A stretch of DNA of 64,000 nt from JBCCGL01 sp039029275 (lineage in GTDB: Bacteria > Pseudomonadota > Gammaproteobacteria > JBCCGL01). Shown here piece after piece: positions 8,296-16,242 of this stretch. The first letter of the stretch is position 1; each line of letters opens with the position of its first letter. The stretch is from positions 304,215 through 368,214 of the forward strand of contig JBCCGL010000004.1 in assembly GCA_039029275.1 (NCBI GenBank), written 5' to 3'. Position numbers and translations under genes: made by a program. Under the pieces are notes generated by a model. The model saw only the letters and a list, made by a program, of their open reading frames with translations. It ran no database searches and was not told the DNA's origin.

Positions 8296-8754
8296 ATGGG
8301 TGTAAGCAAGGACTATCTAAGCATTGGTGAAACGGCAAAACGAGCAGGAGTTGCGACTTCAGCACTGCGATTTTACGAAACCAAAGGCTTGATCCAGTCG
8401 ACGCGCGGCATCGGCAATCAACGTGCGTATCACCGCTCGGTGCTGCGTCGCGTATCCTTGATTAAAGTCGCGCAAACATTGGGCTTAAGTTTGCGTGAAA
8501 TTCAAAGCGCGCTCGCCGCGTTGCCCGCCCAACGCACCCCGACGGCTCGCGACTGGCAAAAACTCTCAAAGCAGTGGCGCGGTGATCTGGATCGCCGAAT
8601 CACTGAACTGCAGGCGCTGCGCGATCAGCTAACGAGTTGCATCGGATGCGGTTGTTTGTCGTTGAAAAAGTGCGCCCTTTACAACCCACAGGATAAAGCT
8701 GCATCGCTGGGCGCGGGGCCGCGATTTTTGATGGGAGATGGCGACGATGATTAA
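8296..8754 (+). CDS. soxR: Redox-sensing transcriptional regulator SoxR
   Basis: A 152-residue MerR-family protein. The winged HTH is at 6-75 (SIGETAKRAGVATSALRFYETKGL), the dimerisation helix at about 82-113, and the [2Fe-2S] binding motif CIGCGCLS...C uses Cys115, 118, 120 and 126, the exact SoxR spacing. Oxidation of that cluster by redox-cycling compounds switches SoxR to an activator. There is no soxS gene nearby, as is usual outside enterics; the apparent target is the divergent Rieske gene, whose 19-bp-spacer promoter is in the shared intergenic region. The ATG at 8296 follows the operator closely, consistent with autoregulation. Confidence 0.93.
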   Translation: MGVSKDYLSIGETAKRAGVATSALRFYETKGLIQSTRGIGNQRAYHRSVLRRVSLIKVAQTLGLSLREIQSALAALPAQRTPTARDWQKLSKQWRGDLDRRITELQALRDQLTSCIGCGCLSLKKCALYNPQDKAASLGAGPRFLMGDGDDD

Positions 8755-8767
8755 TTATCGAACGGTT

Positions 8768-9589
8768 TTAGTCACGCAACAGCCAATCGTCTAGCAGATC
8801 CGGCCAGCGATTTTTCCAACAGCAGACATGGGCAAAATCGTGAAGTATTTTTTTCGTTATATTCGGTTGGCGGTTTAACGATGGCAGCATCGCTGCCGGT
8901 GTTGTGTTCTTATCGCGCGCACCAAGCAAATGTAATTGCTTGATGCTGGCAGGCAGCGGCGGCTGCGTTGCCGGGTTGAGTGAGTTCGACAGCGGCGAAT
9001 AATCGTGGTGCCGTGTCCATGCATCCGTATCCAGCAGACCCGCAATAGTGACAACATGCGTGACTTCGGGCACGCGCGCGGCGATCAGCATCGCCAGCGT
9101 GCCGCCGCCGCTGTGCCCGATAAGAACAACCGAGGTCGCAGCACGTGCCGAAATGATTTGCGTAAGCGCCGCCGTCATACTTGCAACAATAGTTTCGGAA
9201 AACCTGCCCGAGGTCCACAACCAGACGTCGCACGGCGGCGCGAGCAGACCGTGGTAACAGGGTCGCCCTAACAACACGCCGGCGTGTGGATCGCGCTGCA
9301 TTAAATCGAGCGCGAGAGTTGAGTCGATGGTTGGATCGCGCGTTGTGAAATATCGCAGTACCCACGGCTGACCGTCACCGTTTAAGTAGACATGCAAGCG
9401 CCCGTTGTTGCGCACCGCGCCATTGTCGTAAACCGCATGCGTGAACTCGGTGCCGACCAGATCGCGACGTTCCCAACCGGCCTGGCTTGCGTTTGCATCA
9501 AACACCCGATGTGGTGCCGCGCAGGCCTGCAAAATTAGCGCGAAAAAAAACAGCGCGACGCGACGCCAGGGCGCTTTGGTTTTGATCAT
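8768..9589 (-). CDS. Alpha/beta-hydrolase lipoprotein
   Basis: A 273-residue protein with a basic N-terminus, a hydrophobic stretch and the lipobox LQAC (Cys23), so it should be an exported lipoprotein. The alpha/beta-hydrolase nucleophile elbow is GHSGGG (Ser160), with candidate acid LLDTD/ARDKN and a catalytic His in the C-terminal DFAHVCCW. Sequence around it suggests an esterase, lipase-like or thioesterase activity, but substrate is unknown. Convergent with soxR (13 nt apart) and 17 nt downstream of the large cyclase-ATPase, so it may be the last gene of that transcript. Confidence 0.78.
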   Translation of the reverse strand: MIKTKAPWRRVALFFFALILQACAAPHRVFDANASQAGWERRDLVGTEFTHAVYDNGAVRNNGRLHVYLNGDGQPWVLRYFTTRDPTIDSTLALDLMQRDPHAGVLLGRPCYHGLLAPPCDVWLWTSGRFSETIVASMTAALTQIISARAATSVVLIGHSGGGTLAMLIAARVPEVTHVVTIAGLLDTDAWTRHHDYSPLSNSLNPATQPPLPASIKQLHLLGARDKNTTPAAMLPSLNRQPNITKKILHDFAHVCCWKNRWPDLLDDWLLRD

Positions 9590-9606
9590 CGCGGTTGGAA
9601 TAAAAG

Positions 9607-12600
9607 TCAGCTGACGACAGAATCGGCCGAACGCGATTCAAGCAGTGCTCTCGCTGAGCGTAAGTCGGGTGTCTGGTGGCCTTCGTTAAAGTTTGCGAAA
9701 ACCGGCTTGATCAGTGCGACTACGCGTTCTCGCAAGGACTCGTTCGCCTCGTCGTCCGGCGCAATTTCATGGCTCGATTGTGACCACATTTCTGCCAGTC
9801 CCAGGATCGCGCGCAGTTCCATCGATCGCGCGCCTTGTTCACGCGCGATTTGGATGGCCTGTCGATAGGCCTGCTCGGATTCGTTACCGGTATCACCAAG
9901 CTTGCTTGCCAACAGTTTGCCCTGCGCGCAATGCAGTCGAGTCGACCAGACCAGTTCACCCGATCGCGCCTGAGCGGCGAAGCCGGCTTCCACGCTCAGC
10001 TCCGCGGCAGAAAATTTTCCGCAGGCAATTTCGCTTTCCGCTTTCAGGCAAAAAAACAGCGGCATCAGCAAACCCGCGCCGATCGAGTCGGCAGCGGCCA
10101 GGCCGGCTTTGATGTCCTCCAACCCGGCGCTGTCGCGTTCGCCGGTCGCGCGTGCCCAGCCTAAAAAGATTCGGCCCCACGCCTGCCATAGCGACATCGA
10201 CATCTCTTCGGCGTATTCGATCAAGACCCGCGATTCGTCGATGACGGTTTCGGTATTGCCGACAAGCACGTTGGGCAGAACGATTCCCCAACAGCGCGCC
10301 AATCCGATCGTGTTGACGTGCTTGATCGTCTGCGCCCACTCCAGACTCGCGCGTCCGACGTCGAGCGCCTGTTCTGGCGCGCCGAGATACCACAGCGCCC
10401 AGCATTTGTAGTTGAGCGCGGCCGTGTAAGGGTCGCTGCCGTGCGCCTTCGCGAGCGCACTGTGATTGCCGTGATCGTACAAGCGCAGCGAATTCTCGAT
10501 GTGTTCGAGCCCGCGCGCAAATTGACCCTTATGGATCAGGTCGAGACCAAGCAGCCGTTGCGCAATCAAATGATGGCCGGTGTCATCGGAGTCGTTCGCG
10601 AGAGTCGCATAGTGTTGCACCTGTTTGGTAAACGGCGCCCCGCTCACGTATACCGTTACCCACTCACCAAAAACTGCGGGCATACGCAGCGGACTGTCAC
10701 CGAGGCGATCAACCAGCGACAGCGCTCGACCAAAGGTTTGCACGGTTGGGTCGGCCGCGTAGCCGTTAGAGGCAATCATGGCCTGCCCAATTGCGATCTG
10801 AAGCTGCAGCTCGCGCTCGAGCCAGCGCTCATCTTCGCCCATTTGCTTGGTCAGGCGAATCGCGTTGCGCAGGTGACCAATCGCCTCGCGATAGGCCGGT
10901 CGCGCCAGCGCCTGTTCACCCGCCGCCTGCCAGTAGTCGATGGCGATTTCTGTTTGCTCGGCGCCCTGCGCGTGCCAGGCAATAATTTCCAGCGCGGGCG
11001 AATCGCGCTCGATAAGCGAATCCATCAGCTGCTGGTGAATGTACTTTCGAGTACTCAGCAGCAGGCTTTCGTAAGCCGCATCCCGGACCAGCGCGTGTTT
11101 GAAAAGAAAGGTGCTGCGATCAAAACTGCGCCTGAACACCAGCTCGACTTCGATCAGTTCGTCGAGCGCGCGATCGAGTTCCGCCTCACTTTGTTTGACG
11201 GCGGCGACGAGAAGCTCGCGATTGAACTCGCGACCGATACACGCCGCCGCTTGCGCGACATCCTTGGCCGATTTGAGCCGGTCGAGTCGCGCCATCAGGG
11301 AGTCGTGCAGCGACACCGGAATCGCGACGCTGCGCGCGTCTTCCTGGCGCACCCAGCCGTCGTCGGTCTCGCGCAAAAGGTCCGATTCGAGCACTGTTTT
11401 AGTCAGCTCCTCAACGAACAGGGGCACGCCGTCAGTCTTTGCCGCGATTTCATCGAGCACGTCAGCAGGCAGCGTCTTACCACCGGTTAATCGCTGCACG
11501 ATCCCGCTCACGTGATCGCGCCCGAGGCGATTCAGCACCAGTTGGGTGACGTGCGCGTATCCGCCCCACTGCACATTATTTTGTGGTCGAGTCGTGGCCA
11601 GAATAAGCACCGGGTGCTGTTCAATCGCATCGAGCAGCATGTCGAGCAACTCGCGCGTGGTGGGGTCAATCCATTGCACGTCTTCAAGCACGCACAGCAG
11701 TGGTTTTTGCGTTGCAAGACCGATTACCTGATCCTTGAGCGCTTGCAGCGTTCGCGCGCGCTTTTGCTGCGGTGTCAAATTGATGGGACCGTAGTGTGAT
11801 TCAGCATCCAGTCCAATCAACCCGGCCAGCAAGGCGGATTGCTCGTCGTCTGCCGCACCGGAAAGCTGCATTACCTGTTCGAACGCATCGAAATCGATGT
11901 CCTGTTCTTTACTAAAGTGGTGCGCGGCGTGACGCATCTGTTGGATCGAGGGGTAGAGTGTGCTGTCGGTGTGGAACGGCGAACACTGCAGGTTAATGCG
12001 GTGGTGCGTTTGATGGCGAAGATCGTCATAAAGCGCCTGTACGATGCGCGATTTACCGATGCCTGCCTCGCCGATCAGCACGACCATCTGGCCGTCGCCC
12101 CGCACAGCCTGTGACCAGCGCGAACGCAGCAAGTCATATTCCTGCTCACGCCCAACCAGCGGCTGCGCGTGACTGCCGCTGCGCGCTGCAAAACGACTTC
12201 CGCTGGCAACCGCCGCCACCACGCGATAGGCAGTAACCGGCGCGCTAAACCCCTTAAGCTCAATTGCGCCGAGGTTGTCGTATTCGAACACATTGCGACA
12301 CAGTTTTTGCGTGCGCTCACCGACTACCAGTTGATCCGGCGCTGCACGTGATTGCAAGCGGGCGGCCAAATTGGGCGTTTCTCCCAACACGACCTGCTCG
12401 CGCGATGATGCCTCTCCTATACTCTCGCCGACAACCACCAGCCCGGTCGCGACACCGATGCGTGTTTGCAGCTTGAGACCGGGGCGCAAATTGAGCGCGC
12501 GCACACGTTCGATGATCTCCAACCCAGTGCGCAGTGCGCGTTCGGCGTCGTCTTCGTGCGCTTGCGGGTAGCCGAAATAAATCAGCATTCCGTCGCCCAT

Positions 12601-13050
12601 GTAACGCGCGATGTAACCGGAGTAGCGACTGATGACGCCCGCGCACGCATCCTGAAAGCCGCGCACGATGTCAGAAAGTTCTTCGGGGTCAAAACGCTCG
12701 GAAAGCGCCGTCGAACCCACCAGATCGCAAAACATCACGGTCAGGTTGCGGCGTTCTGCGCCGCTGGCGCCGCTGTTTTTTGTGGCGCTTTGATCGTTAG
12801 CTGATTCAGCGGTGTTTTGCGTCGGTTCCGATGGAGCGCGCAGCGGTGCCTCGGGCGTAACGGGCGCCTGACCACTGCGACGCAAACGTTTGCGGTCACC
12901 CAGGCTTACGCCCAGTTCTTTCATTTCGTCGTCACTGAGATCAGCGATGATGTCGGGGCCGATATCGTTGTCGATAAAGGCTTCGGCGTATTTTTGCATC
13001 CCAAGCGATGCAAGCCAGTCTTTAATCTGTTGCGACAATGGAGTGCTCAC
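9607..13050 (-). CDS. SAM-adenylate/guanylate cyclase-AAA ATPase-TPR protein (paralogue 1)
   Basis: An 1147-residue cytosolic multidomain protein starting at GTG 13050. Order: SAM domain (about 5-60), linker, class III nucleotide cyclase domain (about 100-280) with both metal-binding aspartates (D109 in FCDLVGST, D153 in MGDGMLIYF), then an NTPase with Walker A GEAGIGKS (327-334) and a LCVLEDVQWIDP Walker B, and a long helical TPR-like half to the C-terminus. The architecture resembles the many actinobacterial and proteobacterial cyclase-STAND ATPase signalling proteins, which link a sensed signal to cNMP synthesis or to oligomerisation. A second copy of the same architecture lies at 16243-19599. 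Ligand and product are unknown. Confidence 0.85.
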   Translation of the reverse strand: MSTPLSQQIKDWLASLGMQKYAEAFIDNDIGPDIIADLSDDEMKELGVSLGDRKRLRRSGQAPVTPEAPLRAPSEPTQNTAESANDQSATKNSGASGAERRNLTVMFCDLVGSTALSERFDPEELSDIVRGFQDACAGVISRYSGYIARYMGDGMLIYFGYPQAHEDDAERALRTGLEIIERVRALNLRPGLKLQTRIGVATGLVVVGESIGEASSREQVVLGETPNLAARLQSRAAPDQLVVGERTQKLCRNVFEYDNLGAIELKGFSAPVTAYRVVAAVASGSRFAARSGSHAQPLVGREQEYDLLRSRWSQAVRGDGQMVVLIGEAGIGKSRIVQALYDDLRHQTHHRINLQCSPFHTDSTLYPSIQQMRHAAHHFSKEQDIDFDAFEQVMQLSGAADDEQSALLAGLIGLDAESHYGPINLTPQQKRARTLQALKDQVIGLATQKPLLCVLEDVQWIDPTTRELLDMLLDAIEQHPVLILATTRPQNNVQWGGYAHVTQLVLNRLGRDHVSGIVQRLTGGKTLPADVLDEIAAKTDGVPLFVEELTKTVLESDLLRETDDGWVRQEDARSVAIPVSLHDSLMARLDRLKSAKDVAQAAACIGREFNRELLVAAVKQSEAELDRALDELIEVELVFRRSFDRSTFLFKHALVRDAAYESLLLSTRKYIHQQLMDSLIERDSPALEIIAWHAQGAEQTEIAIDYWQAAGEQALARPAYREAIGHLRNAIRLTKQMGEDERWLERELQLQIAIGQAMIASNGYAADPTVQTFGRALSLVDRLGDSPLRMPAVFGEWVTVYVSGAPFTKQVQHYATLANDSDDTGHHLIAQRLLGLDLIHKGQFARGLEHIENSLRLYDHGNHSALAKAHGSDPYTAALNYKCWALWYLGAPEQALDVGRASLEWAQTIKHVNTIGLARCWGIVLPNVLVGNTETVIDESRVLIEYAEEMSMSLWQAWGRIFLGWARATGERDSAGLEDIKAGLAAADSIGAGLLMPLFFCLKAESEIACGKFSAAELSVEAGFAAQARSGELVWSTRLHCAQGKLLASKLGDTGNESEQAYRQAIQIAREQGARSMELRAILGLAEMWSQSSHEIAPDDEANESLRERVVALIKPVFANFNEGHQTPDLRSARALLESRSADSVVS

Positions 13051-13182
13051 TGCGTGAATCTACCGCCGGTTAGCTGATTAAAGCGGCATCCTATCACGTT
13101 GGCCGGCAACACCAAGCGATTGCCACACGGCTTGTCAGCCTACGCAAGCAGACGTATCGTCTGACACTTTTAGAACCAATAG

Positions 13183-13626
13183 ATGAATTCAATGAAGTAC
13201 GAAAACCTCACTGGTCTCGAAATACTGCAAGGGATTTGCTGCGGTGACTTGCCGCATCCCGCCATCGCTAAAACCATTCCGATGCGGTTTTTGAAAGCCG
13301 AACACGGCTACGTTTTTTTTGAGGCGACGGCAAATGAAACACTTATGAATCCAATGGACGGCACGCACGGAGGATTTGCGGCGACCGTGCTCGATTCGGT
13401 GACCGGCTGCGCTGTCCACACCGTGTTAGAGGCCAACATTCCGTATGGCACGATTGAACTCAATGTGAAGATGATGCGCCCTGTACCCCTGAATGTTGCA
13501 TTGAATGCCGAAGGCAAGGTGATCAACGTGTCGCGGTCACTTGGTGTTTCTGAAGGCACGCTAAAAACGCCGGATGGCAAACTGCTTGCGCACGCAACGT
13601 GCACGTGCATGATTGTCAGAAAATAA
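13183..13626 (+). CDS. Hotdog-fold thioesterase, PaaI family
   Basis: A 147-residue protein with the hotdog fold pattern: GTHGGFAATVLDSVTGCAVHT contains the HGG and the following acidic residue of the PaaI/YbgC-like thioesterase active site, followed by the strand TIELNVKMMRPV. It should hydrolyse an acyl-CoA or aryl-CoA thioester. The start is ATG 13183; MKY at 13192 is an in-frame alternative. It is divergent from paralogue 1 and convergent with the serine hydrolase, with no partner genes to indicate the substrate. Confidence 0.8.
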   Translation: MNSMKYENLTGLEILQGICCGDLPHPAIAKTIPMRFLKAEHGYVFFEATANETLMNPMDGTHGGFAATVLDSVTGCAVHTVLEANIPYGTIELNVKMMRPVPLNVALNAEGKVINVSRSLGVSEGTLKTPDGKLLAHATCTCMIVRK

Positions 13627-13638
13627 GACTGTGTCGCG

Positions 13639-13661
13639 CACCCCAAAAACGCCAAGGGGTG
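13639..13661. terminator. Weak hairpin between convergent genes
   Basis: CACCCC and GGGGTG separated by 11 nt, in the 38-nt space between the thioesterase and the serine hydrolase stops. Read leftward, the loop carries a T-run but no long U-run follows the stem, so termination is only plausible. Confidence 0.3.
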
Positions 13662-13664
13662 ACG

Positions 13665-14879
13665 TTAAAGAAGTGACTGATAAACCGCGTTGCGAAAATC
13701 GCGTCGCCCCGGATGCCACAGCGACGGGACGTACTGCTGCATCAAAATACCAATCAATGATTCTTTGGGATCTACCCAGCAATAGGTATCCGCCAGCCCA
13801 CCCCAGCCGAAATCACCCGTTGAGCCAAGGGTGCCTGCGCGCGCGGCGTCAGTGTTCACGCAGAATCCCAGACCAAAGCCGTAGGCCGAATTTTGCTCGG
13901 GCACAATGCCATTAAACGCGAGCGGCAGCATATTCTGCGGCACATGGTTGCGGATCATCCACTCGACCGTTTTGCGGCTAACAATTCGAGCGCCGTCGAG
14001 CGTTCCGCCGTTAAGCACCATCTGTGCAAATCGCAGATAGTCTGCAGACGTCGATAACAAACCGGCACCACCGGATTGAAGTACGGCGCGCTCCTCCGGC
14101 ACTGGCGGAATAAACACCGAACGCCGCGCGATCTCCAGCTCAGCCAGCGGATCGTCCTGCGTCCACCCGTAAAGCGTCGCGAGTCGATGTCGTTTTTCCC
14201 GCGGCACTTCGAACGCGGTGTCGTGCATCGCAAGCGGATCAAAAATCGTTTCTCTCAGATAATCGCCAAACGGCATATCCGACATCAACTCGACCAACCG
14301 TGCGCATACGTCAGTCGCGACACTGTACTGCCAGCGCGTGCCGGGTTGCGCGATCAGCGGCAGCTCGAAGATCTCGTCGAGCAGATCGGTGAGGTTCTTT
14401 TGCGTACTGCTCGCCTTCCACAAATTTGCGTAGAGCGCATCGACCGCGCAGTTATCCGGGTCGAAGCCGTAGCTAAAGCCTGCGGTGTGTGTGAGCAACT
14501 GTCGGATGGTAATCGGCGCTGACAGGTCTTCGTACGCTCCCTCCTGCGTGTACACCTTGAGTGAATCCAGAGCGGGAATCCAGCGCGCCGCGGCATCGTC
14601 AAGGTGACACTTGCCTTGCTCAAGCAAACTCATCAGCGCGATGCTGGTGATGGGTTTGGTCATCGAAAAAATGCGGAAAATCGTATCGTCTGTGATCGGG
14701 GTTTTTGATTTGATGTTCTGAAAACCCGCAGATGTAAAACACGCCACTCGGCCGTGACGCGCGACCAGGGCCTGCATGCCGGCAGCACGTCCTTCGTCGA
14801 CATAGCGCTGCAACATTGCCTCGATCCTTGTCAGGCCTTGAGGGTTAAAACCGACCTCGCTCGCAGTGTGTATTTTCAT
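13665..14879 (-). CDS. Serine hydrolase, class C beta-lactamase/esterase family
   Basis: A 404-residue protein of the beta-lactamase-related (PF00144-type) family. The SxxK nucleophile is S72-M-T-K75 in IFSMTKPITS, with HTAGFSYGF and the Tyr motif QYSVATDV (typical of EstB-like esterases rather than true AmpC, which has YxN), and SGGAGLLSTSADYLRF in the C-terminal half. There is no signal peptide, so it is likely a cytosolic esterase or transesterase. It starts 11 nt after the DmdA-like gene, forming a two-gene operon. Substrate unknown; a carboxylester or small lactone is an inference. Confidence 0.82.
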   Translation of the reverse strand: MKIHTASEVGFNPQGLTRIEAMLQRYVDEGRAAGMQALVARHGRVACFTSAGFQNIKSKTPITDDTIFRIFSMTKPITSIALMSLLEQGKCHLDDAAARWIPALDSLKVYTQEGAYEDLSAPITIRQLLTHTAGFSYGFDPDNCAVDALYANLWKASSTQKNLTDLLDEIFELPLIAQPGTRWQYSVATDVCARLVELMSDMPFGDYLRETIFDPLAMHDTAFEVPREKRHRLATLYGWTQDDPLAELEIARRSVFIPPVPEERAVLQSGGAGLLSTSADYLRFAQMVLNGGTLDGARIVSRKTVEWMIRNHVPQNMLPLAFNGIVPEQNSAYGFGLGFCVNTDAARAGTLGSTGDFGWGGLADTYCWVDPKESLIGILMQQYVPSLWHPGRRDFRNAVYQSLL

Positions 14880-14890
14880 ATGTATGGCAG

Positions 14891-16042
14891 CTACGTCTCG
14901 CTAGCGATGCGTTTTTGCGGATCGTAAAACGGTTTTTGCACAACCGTCGCAGCGCGCTCACCTTCTGGTGCACGAACCCGCAGCTCATTGCCGATGTTCG
15001 CGTGTTCGACGCCGACCATTGCCAGCGCAATGTTCTTCTTCAGGCGCGGGGAATACACCGCCGAGGTGACCTCGCCAATCGACTCACCATCGCGTACGAG
15101 CGGCCAACGCTCGTCGTTTGGCCCCGCCAGCGGTGCGCCGGAAATTTCGATTCCTATCTGGCGCTGCGAAACGCCGCGCGCCGCGATGTCGGCAAGCGCC
15201 GATTTGCCTATGTAGTCCGCCGGCATTTCCAGATCGACCAAACGATCGAGCCCGAGTTCGAACGGATTGTTTTCGATGGTGGCGTCGGCTACATACGACA
15301 GCATACCGCCTTCAATTCGGCGAATGGTCGACGTGTGTCCCGGTTTTAAGCCCATCGGTTCGCCGACGCGCATAATCGATTCCCAAAGCTCCTCTCCACG
15401 AGAACCATCGCGCAGAAAAATTTCGTAGCCGCGTTCGCTGCTCCAACCGGTGCGCGAAACAACAAGCTCGATTCCATCCAACTCGATTTCCCGCAGCCAG
15501 TAGTAGCGCAAATCTTTAACCCAGTCACCGAAAATGGCGCACATGATGTCGGTTGATTTGGGCCCCTGCAGCTGCAACGGCGAGACGTCCGGCTCAGCAA
15601 TTGTCACATCCATTCCGCTGTGCACTTGAACACCTTTGGCCCAAAGCAGCACATCGCTGTCAGCGAGCGACAGCCAAAAGTGGTTTTCGCCCAAGCGCAG
15701 CATAACCGGGTCGTTGATAATGCCGCCGTTTGCATCGGTAATCAGCACATATTTACACTGCCCGACTTCGCACTTGGACAGATTGCGCGGCGTCAGGTAC
15801 TGGACGAACTTAGCAGCATCGGGACCGGTGATTTCAACCTGTCTCTCAACCGCGACATCGCACAGGATCGCATCGTTGATCAGGTTCCAGAAATTCTGTT
15901 CCGGATCGCCGAAGCTGCGCGGAATGTACATATGGTTGTACACCGAATACCCCTGCGCACCCCAACGTTGGGTCGATGCAAAAAAAGGTGATTTACGTAT
16001 CTGCGTGCCAAACCCTGTTTGGCCAACGACATCATTGGACAT
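14891..16042 (-). CDS. GcvT-fold, DmdA-like tetrahydrofolate-dependent methyl/aminomethyl transferase
   Basis: A 383-residue protein from the ATG at 16042 (an upstream TTG at 16072 is less likely). It shows the GcvT/aminomethyltransferase fold: YSVYNHMYIPRSF, CDVAVERQVEITGPDA, the folate-site DPVM and SLADSDVLLW segments, and RIEGGMLSYVADAT. Those blocks match the DMSP demethylase (DmdA) branch rather than GcvT of the glycine cleavage system. DmdA transfers a methyl group from dimethylsulfoniopropionate to tetrahydrofolate. No dmdBCD genes are adjacent, so it could demethylate another substrate. It shares an operon with the serine hydrolase and lies 200 nt downstream of the second cyclase-ATPase. 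Confidence 0.75.
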   Translation of the reverse strand: MSNDVVGQTGFGTQIRKSPFFASTQRWGAQGYSVYNHMYIPRSFGDPEQNFWNLINDAILCDVAVERQVEITGPDAAKFVQYLTPRNLSKCEVGQCKYVLITDANGGIINDPVMLRLGENHFWLSLADSDVLLWAKGVQVHSGMDVTIAEPDVSPLQLQGPKSTDIMCAIFGDWVKDLRYYWLREIELDGIELVVSRTGWSSERGYEIFLRDGSRGEELWESIMRVGEPMGLKPGHTSTIRRIEGGMLSYVADATIENNPFELGLDRLVDLEMPADYIGKSALADIAARGVSQRQIGIEISGAPLAGPNDERWPLVRDGESIGEVTSAVYSPRLKKNIALAMVGVEHANIGNELRVRAPEGERAATVVQKPFYDPQKRIASET

Positions 16043-16242
16043 GGAATTGATCTTCTTGTGCGTGAACGACAAATTGCTGAACTCAGAAACACTTTCGCGG
16101 GCTTTTAATTTGAAACCTTAGTGAGGTGTCGATTGCGAAGTGAAAATGGTCAACGAGTGTATACGCAACAAATGACCAAGTAGAGCGGATTTTTCTCTCC
16201 GCCGGCGCCGGCGTCATTCCTGGCAGCGAGAACCGTGTCGGT

